A stretch of DNA of 64,000 nucleotides from Epichloe hybrida (Eukaryota > Ascomycota > Sordariomycetes > Hypocreales > Clavicipitaceae), in assembly GCA_019022495.1 (NCBI GenBank), contig JAFEKR010000073.1:1-64000 (forward strand), in the 5' to 3' direction. Of the stretch, positions 48,782 through 59,706 are shown piece after piece. Numbering within the stretch: the stretch's first letter is position 1; each line of letters starts with the position of its first letter. A program made the translations under genes and the position numbers. The notes beneath the pieces are model-generated. The model saw only the letters and a list, made by a program, of their open reading frames with translations. It was not told the origin of the DNA and made no database searches.

Positions 48782-51463
48782 TCAATAGCCAAAAGACGCC
48801 ATAGCTTCCTCATCATCGTCCATACTCGTACTCTTGATCGCCTGCGTCTTGTGGAAGGATGTTGTGCCTTTTCTGTTGGTAATAAAGTCGGAAATCGTCG
48901 TAGGTCTTCCCTTCGCAACATCCTCAACTGAGTACAATTTTGCATAGAACTCCACTACTTTTTCGTGGGCCATAACTTTGGACCGCTCGAATCCCAGCAC
49001 ACGAAGGCCGTGTTGTGTCGTGGCTCGACTAAGAGCAACGTATGCCTGACCCTTCTCAAAAACTTTACCCAAGTTGACTGTTACACGTTCCAACGTTTGC
49101 CCTTGAGCCTTGTGTATGGAAAGCGCCCAAGCCAAGATCAGCGGTAGCTGGTTACGCTTTGCCTGAACTTCGCCATTTGGTAACTCGACTTTCCACTCTT
49201 CGGGTTGACAGAGGAGAACACGAGGCACGCCTCCCGTAGAAATAAACTGAACCACAGGATACTGATGAGTAGATGAACCGCAGTCAGAATCTCGGCTGAA
49301 TGCTGCCAGTTTCCGTTTGGCTTTGGACATGGAATCTTCCATCAAGCCATCGTATACGTTGTTGCCTCCCATTTCGAAAGTCTTCTCGTCAGAGAAGGCA
49401 ATGACCTTTCCCAGGGATCCATTAACTAGCGACTCATCCAAGTTCTTGATCAGCATCACCTGGGCGCCAACCTTCAACTCCAATGCCTTTGGTGCCATCA
49501 TGTTGACCAAAAGCTTGTCCCGAATGGCTGGGTCCCCCGAGTCCATGGCATCATAACGATGGATCTGTCCTGGAAGATCTCGAAGTCTCTTCTCGTTGGA
49601 TCCTTCCACTTGCGCGCGAGTGGGGTACAGTTCGGCCGTGTCCACTCCGTCATCGAAATTCAGAGGCCTTGATAGGGCTTTGAACGCGTTTACGGTGTCC
49701 TGGCTTATTTTGCCAATGCGCATCTCGTTAAGCATTCTAGCAAATTCGGGATCTCGTTGACGGAATACTTGTGTCAGGCCAATAGTGTGGTCGATAGACG
49801 TGCTCCAAGTTGCTGCATCAAAGGCGAATTTAACTTCTCGCTTGTCTGAGTCTGGTACGGGGGGAAGCTGAAAGAAGTCTCCCGTAATGATTAGTTGAAT
49901 GCCTCCCCAAGGCCGACCATTATTGCGAATGGTTCGCCCAATTGTAGAAAGCTTGTCGAACAAATCGCCGTCGACCATGGAAATCTCATCAATGATGAGA
50001 CACTTGGTTCGTAACCATCTATTTTTCGCCTTGGGGTTGCGACGGATTTTTTTTACCAGCATTGAAGCGGCGTCCTTTCCAAGTCCAATACCTTAGCTCA
50101 CAGTTAGCCTTCTTCCTTCGTTTTTTTTTTTCGGGCAAGGGGAGAAAAAGGAGAGGCGGGCGCCGGGGGGGGGTGAGTTAATACCGGAAAAGCTATGCAG
50201 AGTGATACCGCCAATGTTGCAAGCGGCAAGACCTGTAGAGGCAGTGACAGCAACTCGCTCTGGGTCTCGGCTGTATTTTCTCTTTAATTCTTGAATGATG
50301 GCTCGCATCAGGACCGACTTTCCAGCACCAGCAGGTCCAGTAAAGAAGACACTTTGACCTTTATTGACGACCATGTCAAGGACGTGTTCTTGCTCACTGC
50401 TTAGAGAAATGGGAACTGACTTGGCAGCTTGGTTTTCCACATCGTGCATCTTTTCAGGAACCACATCTGGTTCATTGTCCGCGTTGCGGGAGTTTTGATT
50501 CTTGAGCATCTTCTTCTGCTCTTTGATCGCACTGGCAGACGTGTCCCAGAGTGCTTTTGCTTTTTGCGCTGGCGTCTTTATCCCATCCGCGACGAAACCA
50601 TTGTCCCTCTCATCTTCCCCCTTAGGGAACTCTTGTTTGCGGAAACTAGCGGGTAGGACTCTCTTCTTGACCTTTTTGGGGACTGGGGCCTCTATTATCT
50701 CAACGTCTCCAGAAGATTCCCGTTTCAACGACGAATGAGAGATATCAGACGCAGCAGAAACTGTACGCTGATTGACTGGAGGACGCATGTGTGAAACAGG
50801 CGAAGACGACCAAGGTATTGCCGTCACATTCTGGGACGATACTGGAGGGGAACGTGGCGGAACATTCTCTTTCGCCAACGGTTTAGGCTGTATGGGAAGG
50901 GCTGATGGCGCCTCGAAGTCGAGGTCGAGGTCGGCATCATCGCTAAAATCGTCCTCGGCGAAATAGACAGGTTCTTGTGTTTTTTTGTGCATCACTTGAC
51001 CCCCAGTAAGGTCTGTAAAGCTTGGCTCAGGCTCAGGCTTGAAAGAGTTCGAACTTGCGGAATACAGTGACGAGATTTTGGAGGTATGTCCTCTATTGCC
51101 CGAGGCGAGTGTCGGATTCACTGGTCGATCATCAAGTGGGTTTGCGTGATGTTGTGTCGTCTTCGCCGACACAGGAGCAGCTGCAGCCACCGATCCAGTC
51201 GAATTTGGCTTTCTGAATTGATCTCGAATATCAGAGCTGGATGGAGTTGGGCTGCTGGAAGGAAAGAGCTGCTTTGCCAGCACAGGACGCTGCGACGGCG
51301 CAGCATTTTTGTACGCTTGATTAGCCTTCTGGAACATGGTCCCCGCCATGGCGCTCGAAGCGGCAGAGGGAACGTGAGCCTGAGTCAACTGGTTGGTTCT
51401 CTGCAACAGGCTGCGTGAGGCCGGCGAGAAACGAGCGGGTAGGCTGGTGATGCCGGCCGTCAT
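48782..51463 (-). CDS. PIF1: PIF1-family ATP-dependent DNA helicase
   Basis: Two exons, 51463-50185 and 50091-48782, with a 93-bp intron (GTATTA donor at 50184, AG acceptor at 50092). The join restores [14 protein letters not shown], 862 residues from ATG 51463. PIF1 is a 5'-to-3' superfamily 1B helicase that acts in nucleus and mitochondria on telomeres, replication forks and G-quadruplexes. Seen: Walker A GPAGAGKS at about 375-382; [13 protein letters not shown]; Walker [11 protein letters not shown] (Asp-Glu near 461-462), the PIF1 signature region; [27 protein letters not shown] near 751; YVALSRAT near 777. The first 350 residues are Ser/Pro-rich and low in conservation, as in fungal relatives. 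The frame is open upstream without an ATG. The N-terminus (basic, Ser/Arg-rich) could target mitochondria, and ATGs at 51349 and 51337 could start a nuclear form. No stops or frameshifts; the only intact cellular gene of the window. Confidence 0.95.
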
Positions 51464-51465
51464 AA
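51335..51465 (-). promoter_or_regulatory. Alternative translation starts of PIF1
   Basis: The first ATG (51463) has a weak context (CTGTTTATGA). Two further in-frame ATGs, at 51349 (GCGCCATGGCG, strong) and 51337 (GGACCATGTTC, strong), come 38 and 42 codons later. Leaky scanning could give a long mitochondrial and a short nuclear protein, as known for budding-yeast Pif1. Inference from context only. Confidence 0.4.
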
Positions 51466-52150
51466 ACAGATGCGGGTGGGCGATGGCGTAGCATGTACGA
51501 CGGAAGTGATTCAAATCATGCGTAATAGACCACAGGACCAGGTGAATGATACGCGGCCACGAACAAGAGTCGCTGGCGGGTTTTGATAAGGGAGTTCCGA
51601 TGCACCTGGCCCGGGGGTCGTGAATGAATGTCGTCGACGAGCAAAAAGCGTCTGCAAGAAGTTTGTGATGTTATCGCCGCGTTGGAGCTGCAGGCACTCG
51701 GCACTTCAGCGCAGGAACAGCCCACCCCACACACACCTCGTGTCGCGTCCCTGGCCAGTCACATACATGCATACAGTAATCCGTATTAGAGAGCCAACGC
51801 GGTCGCGACTTAGTAAGGATCGTCTCCATAATTGTTCCTTCCACAACGGTGAATGTCGACAAATATCTTGTCATTGCCGACCGACAATCCCTCATTCACT
51901 TCCATGCTCTCCATCGAGGAGGCCATTTCGGAATGCCGCCAGTGCCAGTGACATGAGCTACTACAAGATGACTAACAGGGTTGCTCGCATTTACTCAAGC
52001 AAGATTTCAACCTTCCAAAACATGCGAGAGGCGTCCTGTATTCCATACTACCGTCGATACGGAATAGTATAACGTCTTTCACCCCCTTCCCTCCCTGGAT
52101 CTCACATTTATGATTGCGCCCTGTGTGCTTCCCAGCGTCTGTCTGGTAGT
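51464..52150. other. Upstream region of PIF1
   Basis: Ordinary composition. It should contain the PIF1 promoter (reading leftward) and possibly the 3' end of the neighbouring minus-strand locus. A 150-codon plus-strand frame (51620-52072) is rich in Arg, Ser and Cys without domain or neighbour support, and I do not call it a gene. Confidence 0.45.
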
Positions 52151-53565
52151 TCAACATCTTCGTCCGTCGGCTCCTCCAGCAGCTCGCCGCGGCGACGAGG
52201 TCTGCTGTCGGTCGATAGCGTCGTCAAACAGGTCGTCGTGGCGGTCCCTAAGCAATGCGACCGCATCATCAAGACTTTCTTTGTAGGCTTTTCTCTTTAT
52301 GGAATCTACGTCTACGGCCGGAAGCAACGTTCTTGGTCTGGGAGACGGCTGAGTTGAAGATGGGCTCGGACGGACGACGTGATGCCCTTCTCGTTTGTTG
52401 TGTTGACGGGCCACTTGATGTCCAAACTCTTTCTTGGCGATCCGGGCGTCGGTGTCGGTACTTGCTAGACCTTCCGTGGAATTATGGCCGCGAGCCCGAG
52501 GTGATGGAGGACCTTTGGGTCATGTATTCGCATCCCTCTGAGTCCTAATCCTCATCAGACATGAGCGAGCTTTTTGGACCTCGAAGTCGTTCCTCGTAGG
52601 CTCTTGGAGTGTTTTGACGTCTGACACGCTGGACGTTCTGGTTTGGGGTCCCATGGGCTTCATGTGCTCCATTGGCTCCTGAAAATGAAAACATATGAGG
52701 CCGGGTAGGTTGTGCTTGTCGCACAGCCTGCGTGGGCAGCACTTGGGGCATTATATATATTGGTTGGGCAGGTGGCACCTGGGGCATGGGCTGTATCGGA
52801 GGCATTGTGTGAACAGGTATCATCTATTGTAAGTAATGATACGCTATAATGGCATGTTGCTGCTGTGGCATGTTGGCTGGTATCTGCATGCTCATAGTAT
52901 CTACCTCTCGAAGATGCATTCGCCTGAAATAAGCTGTTACCGACACCCGCTCCATTTTTTTTGGGATCCCTGGACTTCTCGCTCCTAAAGTCCTTGGACT
53001 TCTCGCTCCTAAAGTCCTTGGACTTCCCGTACTTTTCCCTTCCCTCTATGGTGAAAGTGAGGCTGGCGACAGGTGATATTGGGGTGCATTGCCAGCTTGT
53101 GTTGGGCGAGTGATGTTCAAGTTCACGCTACTGTTGATACAACGGGTTGTTATTAGGATGGAGTCATTCGAGGTAGTTTTGGTGTTTGCAATCGTATGCT
53201 GTAGTTTTGCCATGTAGTTTCTGTCCTTGTTCAACTGGACACGCATGGTAGTCATGCGGGCAACCGCCAGCAATCCTCATGTCTTTCTAAAATCAGATGT
53301 ATTGGCCACAACCAATGAGCACAAAAAAATTATGAAAATCAACATGTACACGTAAGAAGGATAGTGGTACTGAATCAATGTCTCTCTCCACCTCTGACAC
53401 CTCTCAGGGTTCCATTGGTTCGAAAGATTAGCCTGTCATGTGCTTGGCAAGTAAAGCCATATTCTTGTCAATTGTCTCTAGTCGTTGCATTTGGAACAAG
53501 ATATGTCTCATCTGGGCATCCAAGGTGTTGATGTTCGCGCCTGTGATCGTACGGTTTTGACCCAT
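52151..53565 (-). pseudogene. Unrecognised minus-strand gene, multi-exon or decayed
   Basis: Several protein-like stretches follow one another on the minus strand. (1) From ATG 53565, a heptad-like helix MGQNRTITGANINTLDAQMR... to 53433. (2) After a possible 157-bp intron (53276-53432, GC donor), TTMRVQLNKDRNYMAKLQ... to 53046. (3) In a shifted frame, three charged repeats SKDFRSEK. (4) 52823-52545, Pro/Gln-rich (VPPAQPIYIMPQVLPTQAV) ending MSDED. (5) A frame ending at 52151 (DDAVALLRDRHDDLFDDAID). Stops and shifts between pieces may be introns or damage; I cannot decide. Family not recognised. A short coiled-coil followed by a disordered tail is all that can be said. Confidence 0.35.
52971..53029 (-). 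repeat. 24-bp tandem repeat coding SKDFRSEK
   Basis: Two exact copies of TGGACTTCTCGCTCCTAAAG + TCCT and a third partial one. The unit is 24 bp (8 codons) and so keeps any frame. It supports the view that this minus-strand stretch is or was coding. Confidence 0.7.
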
Positions 53566-53630
53566 TGTCGCATCGTATTCCACCACAATGAAGAGCAATC
53601 AGGAAGGGGGCGGTCTGGTCAGAGCCAACA

Positions 53631-53815
53631 CGTAAACATGCAGTAGTGATTTTTTAATTATATAGTAGTAACTAGGCCTAAAACAGAAGAGGTTTATTTA
53701 GAATACAAGAATTATAGGAGGTTACTCCCCTTATAATTCTGCGTGCGTAGGTACCTCTTCCGTTCTAGGTCTAATTACTACTGCATGAATGAAAAATCAC
53801 TACTGCATGTTTACG
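53631..53815. mobile_element. Small palindromic MITE (about 185 bp)
   Basis: The two ends are inverted copies over about 80 bases, starting CGTAAACATGCAGTAGTGAT. A TA dinucleotide at 53633-53634 and 53812-53813 would fit a Tc1/mariner-type TA target duplication, or the TA may belong to the arms. No coding capacity. The left arm differs from the right mainly by C-to-T and G-to-A changes (ATTATATAGTAG versus ATTCATGCAGTAG). Confidence 0.75.
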
Positions 53816-53918
53816 CACCTTCCCAACACGTCCACCAGCACCCCGATGGTCGCCCCCGACCATAAAAAAATGAAGCCATTCCCAACGAGCAATTGTCTCC
53901 CCAACCAGTCTCAGGGTA

Positions 53919-54268
53919 TCAGTCCTTGAATCGGATGGCCGCCTCCCTCAGCACATCCATTTTCCTCGAGGCCAGCAACCCGTCTGCCTCCATCGCAAAC
54001 TCCGAGAACAGATCCTTATAAACCCCCAAAACTTCCGTGGACTGCACGGCGGCAGTGCTGGCTTCCTGGGCGGCAACGGACCGAGCCAGGGTCTCATTCA
54101 TGCCCGACTGCCGCAGTCAATTTCTCAAAGGCAGTGCTGTTTCCCTCAATTATGTCTCTCGCTCGTTGCAGTACGTCACACAAGCGCTTGCCGATTTTAT
54201 CTCTAATTTTCATTGATCGTCGAAAACCCTCCTCAAAGGCTTTGAGATATGAGTCAGTCACATTGAAC
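53919..54268 (-). pseudogene. Helical protein gene fragment with a frameshift
   Basis: After a good splice acceptor (pyrimidine-rich, CTTCAG at about 54269) the minus strand reads FNVTDSYLKAFEEGFRRSMK, then IGKRLCDVLQRARDIIEGN and KLTAAVG. One extra base near 54105 then shifts it into MNETLARSVAAQEAS ... MDVLREAAIRFKD and a stop at 53919. Without the shift the two halves form one Ala/Glu-rich helical protein end. Family not recognised. Either a pseudogene or a tiny unrecognised intron/sequence error. Confidence 0.45.
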
Positions 54269-54430
54269 TGAAGGAGGCAGACGAATTGCTATGTAGGATG
54301 AGCAATTATAACGCTGTTTGACACTATTAGTAAACTGTAAAATTATTTAAATAGAGGCATTTTGAAGATGAGCAGGAAGCAACGGTACCTTCTGTCTCAA
54401 AATTAAACGCCTATCAAGGATAGACGCCAG

Positions 54431-55115
54431 TTAGAGGGATCGGAAACGCTCCTCGATGAACCAAATGCCGCCACCTGGTCCACCTATTGCACTGTGTTCG
54501 TACCAGTGGTCTTTGGGAGCTATCCACCAGGCACAACGCATACAAGGAATGTTCCCTTGTACCAACATGTCCTGATGTAAAATCACCAAGCCAGGCTTTA
54601 TGCACTCCCCGCTCACCAGATCGTAATACATTCCCACCATGTAGTTGTCGCTCCCGTCGAATCTTAGGCTTCGGTTCTGGCTCGGAACCTGTATAGCCAC
54701 CGGGTGCATGGTTTCGGTATTGTTCGATGGCTTGACTGGCTGCAATGAGGTTTTCTAAATGCTTGTAAGCGCGACGAAGTTTGGGGTCGCCACTGTACAA
54801 ATGCGTCTCCTAGACGCAAGTACGGCGAGCAGCCCGGCAGGGGGCACACGCGCGATGCGCGCCCGGGGCGCAACTGTGCTCACCCTTGGTGCGGACGTCA
54901 TTGATGCAAGGCGAGCACGGAAGGTCATACTCCTCGCCCTCAGAGTGGACATCGGAGTCGGAGTCGCCCTCAAGGACGTACTCGCCGAGGTGAGTTGGCC
55001 TCTCCGCCATGGAGGATTGCCCAGGCGAGGGGCGGAACGGGCATTGTAACCCACAAAGATTCGCTTGTTGGGATCCTCGTAGCGCTGCCGACTGGCCACT
55101 AATTTGTGCGTGCAT
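54431..55115 (-). pseudogene. Cys-rich protein gene with shifted frames
   Basis: Minus strand from about 55100: YEDPNKRIFVGYNARSAPRL in one frame; THLGEYVLEGDSDSDVHSEG and CSPCINDVRTKGEHSC ... CAPCRAARRTC in the next; a TAG at about 54810; then YSGDPKLRRAYKHLENLIAA in the same frame; and finally, in a third frame, YYDLVSGECIKPG, IPCMRCAWW and GGGIWFIEERF to the stop at 54431. Each piece is protein-like, and the repeated C-x2-C pairs suggest a metal-binding or disulphide-rich small fungal protein. At least two frame changes argue for decay. It could be the upstream part of the 53919-54268 locus. No family recognised. Confidence 0.4.
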
Positions 55116-55970
55116 TATCCCTTATGTAGACACGCATAAGTAGTCATGGAATGATGCAAAGAGTGGAAAGAAGAGAAGATGAAGATTAATTTTCTAGGAA
55201 ATTTATCACAGGGAAAAACGGGAGCTATATAAGCTTCAAATCAATCAACAAGTGATTCGAGGTCTTCAAACAAGCCTACCGATGAATCGCGATAACAAAC
55301 GAGATGCGAGGAGCTGCGTCAGCAAACGAAGAGGAATGATGAGGGATGCCTCAGATGTGAGGCTGCGATGTAAGGGTGCGATATCTCCAGCACGGGCAAC
55401 CGCTACACGATGCCAAATCCTTCCTAAACACTGGCCACAATGCGTCATCTCAAGATAATGGGTTAGCCACGTTCACAGCGATCCGGTCAATTATCCAAAT
55501 CTCAGGATTCCTCATGCGAACCCAATTCTGATGAGTGTGCACAGAGACTAAGATGATTTGCAAGTTAATATTCCCCACGCACTACTAAGGGGCGGTTAAC
55601 TTGAGGGGCATGCATAGAGAACCACACTACAGGTTTATCCTAGAAATAAACAAGAGGAAATTCTACAAAGATTTCGCTTCAAGTTCAAACGGCGCGAATG
55701 GGACAAGAGGGAGTGTGGTATGATGGTCAGCTTGCGACAGGTACATCAATCGTGCCTAATCCGAACGCTGCAAAGTCGCCGCATTCGAGGCAATGTCTAA
55801 CACTGGCTTCTGGACGAACGAGACGTAGCTGTTTGTCCAAGCCGCCGAATTTAGGTCAATTTGGAACGCAACGGGGCGCGCTCAATGCATAATTGTTGGA
55901 CCGAGCAGCTAGGATCAGAAATGAAGGTATGGATTGAGTTGCCCGATCCTGTAAGAGGGCGCGGACTACG
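55116..55970. other. Gene-free island sequence before the right transposon block
   Basis: Ordinary composition, no domain. Plus-strand frames at 55252-55458 and 55698-55892 have no features beyond chance, and I do not call them. The switch to AT-rich transposon sequence is near 55970. Confidence 0.5.
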
Positions 55971-57718
55971 GTTTAAATAACTAAGTACCTGTACTATAGG
56001 GTGTGTAATCTGCCTATATAAACTATACTATGCATTTACTAAAGGTCTAGAAAAGTAACTAGTTAGGTAGGTCCTAGTGTCTAAGTTACTTGTATGCGGT
56101 TAAACGCTTGTAGTGGGATTCTAATATATCCCCCTAGGAGGCCTGTAATTAAGGTATCCTATAATAATTTAATTAGATTAATCTTTATAATAATTTAATT
56201 ATTATTAATTATCGCAGGGTCTTCTAGTAATTCCTGCTTTTTTAGGTTAGTACTAAGTATTTAATCTAGTAACTATATAAGCCTTAGTACCTATCTAAAA
56301 TCCATAAATACTTTTCCTATTAGTAGCTTTATAAGGCTATTAGTAATTATCTCTTTTATTACCTTCTAAGTAATATTAAAGGTTCCCTTTATAACCTCTT
56401 AATAAAGCTAGTAGTAATAGATATTAATATAGCGTAGTTGCGTTATAAGCTTAATAAATTCTTCCTTAAGAAAATAAATTATCTATATATTATTATATTT
56501 AATCTTAAGGGTATTATCTCTAAGATGTAATCTAACTTCTTAATATAATTATTTAAAGGTAATTAGCTCTTTACTATAATATAATAGCGCTAGGAGCTCT
56601 GCTTCTATAGAAGAGGTTATTATAGTCTTTTATCTTCTTGCTTTAAAGAATATAGGACCTTTAAAGAGCTTTACAATATAGCCTTATAAGCTTCTTCTTA
56701 TAACTAGATTATTAGTAAAGGAAGTATTACTATATACTTTAAGTTTAGGGTTATTACTATTAAATTTAATTAAGAGATCTCCCTATATATAACTATACTC
56801 TAGAGCCTTTTCTACAGCTTCTATATACTAAGGTCCTAGGCATTAAAGGTGCTATAATAGTTATAATGCTATGAAGGTAATATCTAGCTATGTAATAATT
56901 ATAGGATATAGTAAAGTACTAACTAAGGATTAATATCTTTTTAAATCCTTTAGATTAATATTACCTTTAAAGGGATTAAGTAAAATAGTAGTTATTAATG
57001 CTATTAGCTTTTATTCTAGGACTTTAATATTAAATTTAATTGCGGCTTTATTCTAATAGGACTTTTAATTAAGCTATAATTATTAATTTTCACGATCTCT
57101 AATGATTTTAACCCCTAAGAACTATTATAATTTGCTAAGGTTCTTAATATTATATCTTTTAAAGAGTCTCTCTCTAAATTTATTATAAAGAGCTAACTTC
57201 CCTTTTATAAATAAGGTTATAAGGTTATTAATATAAAAGAAGATAATTAATCTATCCTTAATGAACATATAAATATTCTTAAAGATTTATATAAATCCTT
57301 TGCTTACTAACTATTTAATTAATTCCTTTATCTAAAGAAGGGGAGCTTTATATAACCTGTAAAGAGTGCTTAAGAGCTTTAAGTAAGCTTATTTATCCCT
57401 ATAACCTAGCGGTATCTTATAATATACCTCTTTATCTAGCTTTCAGTTTAGGAAAGCTATAATAAAGTTATACTAATAAGCTTTAAGGTTAAAGTAGTAT
57501 AGAATTACTATAAGGAGCCTAAATATAATGCTTACTAATATAGTAGCTCTTATAGAAAGGTTCCCTTTTACTTGCTAATTCCTAAGCATATATAATTAAG
57601 CCTTATGCCTTATAAGGTAGCCTAATTAATCTAATTTATAGGTAAATACCTAAGTGAGTCCTAGGATCTTAATATATAAAGGGACTTCTAATCTACTAAC
57701 TTTAATAGTAACCTTATT
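55971..57718 (-). pseudogene. Third Copia-type pol remnant (RT and RNase H)
   Basis: Minus strand. RT remnants lie near 57200-57360 (KAPLL, the palm-type strand IFFYINNLI, YMFIKDR) and RNase H at about 56580-56750 (VYSNTSFTNNLVIRRS, GYIVKLFKGPIFF, ITSSIEAELLAL). This RNase H is unlike those of Copia-1, Copia-2 or A, so it is another family. The remaining 55971-56130 may be part of its 3' LTR: a reverse polypurine-like CCCCCTAGGAGG sits at 56131-56142. The left part is cut by the insertion of element E at 57719. Full of stops. Confidence 0.75.
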
Positions 57719-57975
57719 TGTTGGTTACACCAAGGTCCTGCGCAGGTAATAAATCCCGTATAAATTGAAGTCAATAATAGTTAGTTAGCTAGCTAGGAAA
57801 GAGAGAGAAGAGAGGGAAAGTCTAGATGCTAGAAAAGTAAGCGAAATCCGTATGTAAGGTATAAAAGGGGGTGGCGAATTAATGCAGCCAATCATATTGC
57901 GTGTATTGCGCTAGACCCACAATTAGTCTAGTCTTTAGCTACAATTAAACTAATGAAAATCTAAAGGAATTAACA
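57719..57975 (-). repeat. 3' LTR of element E
   Basis: Outer (left) end keeps CACCAAGGTCCTGCGCAGG and CCCGTATAAATTGAAG; right end mutated (AACTAATGAAAATCTAAAGG), as in B, C and D. Confidence 0.9.
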
Positions 57976-58532
57976 CTAGTAATCTCTCTTTTTCCTTCGT
58001 AGCTAAAGAGCTCAAAAACGTAATAAAATTAGATTAAAGGAAAGTGTATATAAGTAAATCCCTTAATAGGAATCCGCTGCTTTAATTAGCTATCGTGGCA
58101 TTAGTTAATTGAATTAATCTATTATTCCTTACCTAAGCTCCTGTTTCCTAATATTATAGGTCTCTTTACCTATCCTTTAACACGAATTATTAATTCGTTT
58201 AAATTAATTAAAGAGGAAAGCGACGAATTTAGCAATAATTTAGTTATTACATCTGCTAGATTATCGTTACTATTAATCCACCTAACTTCGTAGATCTTGT
58301 GCCTCTCGTATAATTAACGAAGAGCTATGATATTAATCATTAGTCTCTTCTCCTTTATAGTTCCTAGCTTTATAAGATATTTATATAACGAAAAAGAGTT
58401 AGTATAAAGAATTATAGGAATCCAAGGTATTTTTAATTAATCCGTAATCTAATATAGAGTCGTGGAAATCGTGTAAGCAATATCTACGCCTTAAACTATG
58501 CTATATAACTTAGAGGCAAGTGTGCTACAAGT
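57719..58532 (-). mobile_element. Copia-2 element E, 3' end only
   Basis: LTR 57719-57975 (257 bp, starts TGTTGGTTACACC, so the D subfamily), then polypurine tract and the RNase H end of pol up to 58532, where element F has entered. The rest of E must lie right of F, outside the window. Probable left target copy TTATT (57714-57718). Confidence 0.9.
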
Positions 58533-59110
58533 TGTTAAAAATAAGACCTATTTTTAGCCCTTTTCTAGTTAAAGAACCTTCTTATTACTAGCTTGCTTTG
58601 CAAGTCTGACAGCTGCACTGCAGCTGTCAACGGTCGCGAGGGCAGCTATCAATGGCTGCGTCGCAGCTGTCAACGGCTGCGTCGCAGCTGTCAACAGCTG
58701 CGACCGACCGTGTGGATGACTAATTAGTCAATTACGTTATGGCTACAAGTGTGGCTATAACCACGCTACTAGTAATTAGGTAAGCTAGGGTGACGTAAGC
58801 TAGGGTGACGTAAGCAGGTTACCCTACACATAACTTACCTTATAGCTATCTTTAACAGCAATTTTCTCTTTATCTAGAGGTCGTACAAAAGTTTTACATA
58901 TAGCAAATTGAAGCTTAAAGATAGGGCTTTCTCTTTATGTAAGGTTATTTTTTGGACCAAAAGTTAGTGCATACGGGTTGCTAGCTAGTATGGTGGTGAG
59001 TCGATTTTTTGGTTTTTGCATACAAATGAATTTTGCGGAAAATCAAAAGTGGCCTGTAAGACCCCGTTAGCAGCCCGGATCCACCAATACGGTCGGTAGG
59101 CAGAGCTTTG

Positions 59111-59213
59111 CACTACACTACACTACATACTACACTACACTACACACTACACTACAAGGGAATTTTTTTACTACACTACACTACATGTAGTATTTTGTAG
59201 TATTTGTAGTATT
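59111..59213. repeat. Left subterminal CTACA repeats of hAT-2
   Basis: ACTAC pentamers, then the inverted form GTAGT at 59187-59215. Same design as hAT-1 but with a different pentamer. The right end (61911-61990) has the same unit. Confidence 0.85.
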
Positions 59214-59221
59214 TATAATTT

Positions 59222-59706
59222 TTAGTAATATAATTACTTATAATAGCTTATAGTAGCTTATAATAGCTTATAATAGCTTATAATAGCTTATAATAGCTTA
59301 TAATAGCTTATAATAGCTTATAATAGCTTATAATAGCTTATAATAGCTTATAATAGCTTATAATAACTTATAATAGCTTATAATAGCTTATAATAGCTTA
59401 TAATAGCTTATAATAGCTTATAATAGCTTATAATAGCTTATAATAGCTTATAATAGCTTATAATAGCTTGTAATAGCTTATAATAGCTTATAATAGCTTA
59501 TAATAGCTTATAATAGCTTATAATAGCTTATAATAGCTTATAATAGCTTATAATAGCTTATAAAAGCTTATAATAGCTTATAAAAGCTTATAATAGCTTA
59601 TAAAAGCTTATAATAGCTTATAAAAGCTTATAATAGCTTATAATAGCTTATAATAGCTTATAATAGCTTATAATAGCTTATAATAGCTTATAATAGCTTA
59701 TAGTTT
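59222..59706. repeat. TAATAGCTTA decamer minisatellite, hAT-2 copy
   Basis: About 47 copies, the reverse complement of TATTATAAGC in hAT-1. TAAAAGCTTA variants alternate with the normal unit at 59570-59630, giving a local 20-bp period. Confidence 0.95.

Noticed and set aside
50093..51514. PIF1 N-terminal part as a separate 473-residue protein starting at 51514
   Set aside because: 51514 is TTG, not ATG, and the last about 30 residues are intron read-through; splicing at 50184/50092 joins it to the helicase second half.
51620..52072. 150-codon plus-strand frame upstream of PIF1
   Set aside because: Composition (Arg, Ser, Cys, His-rich, no hydrophobic core) and lack of recognisable motif suggest a chance frame in GC-richer DNA.
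55252..55892. Two plus-strand frames of 64-68 codons
   Set aside because: No motif, no supporting context, and similar frames occur on the other strand.
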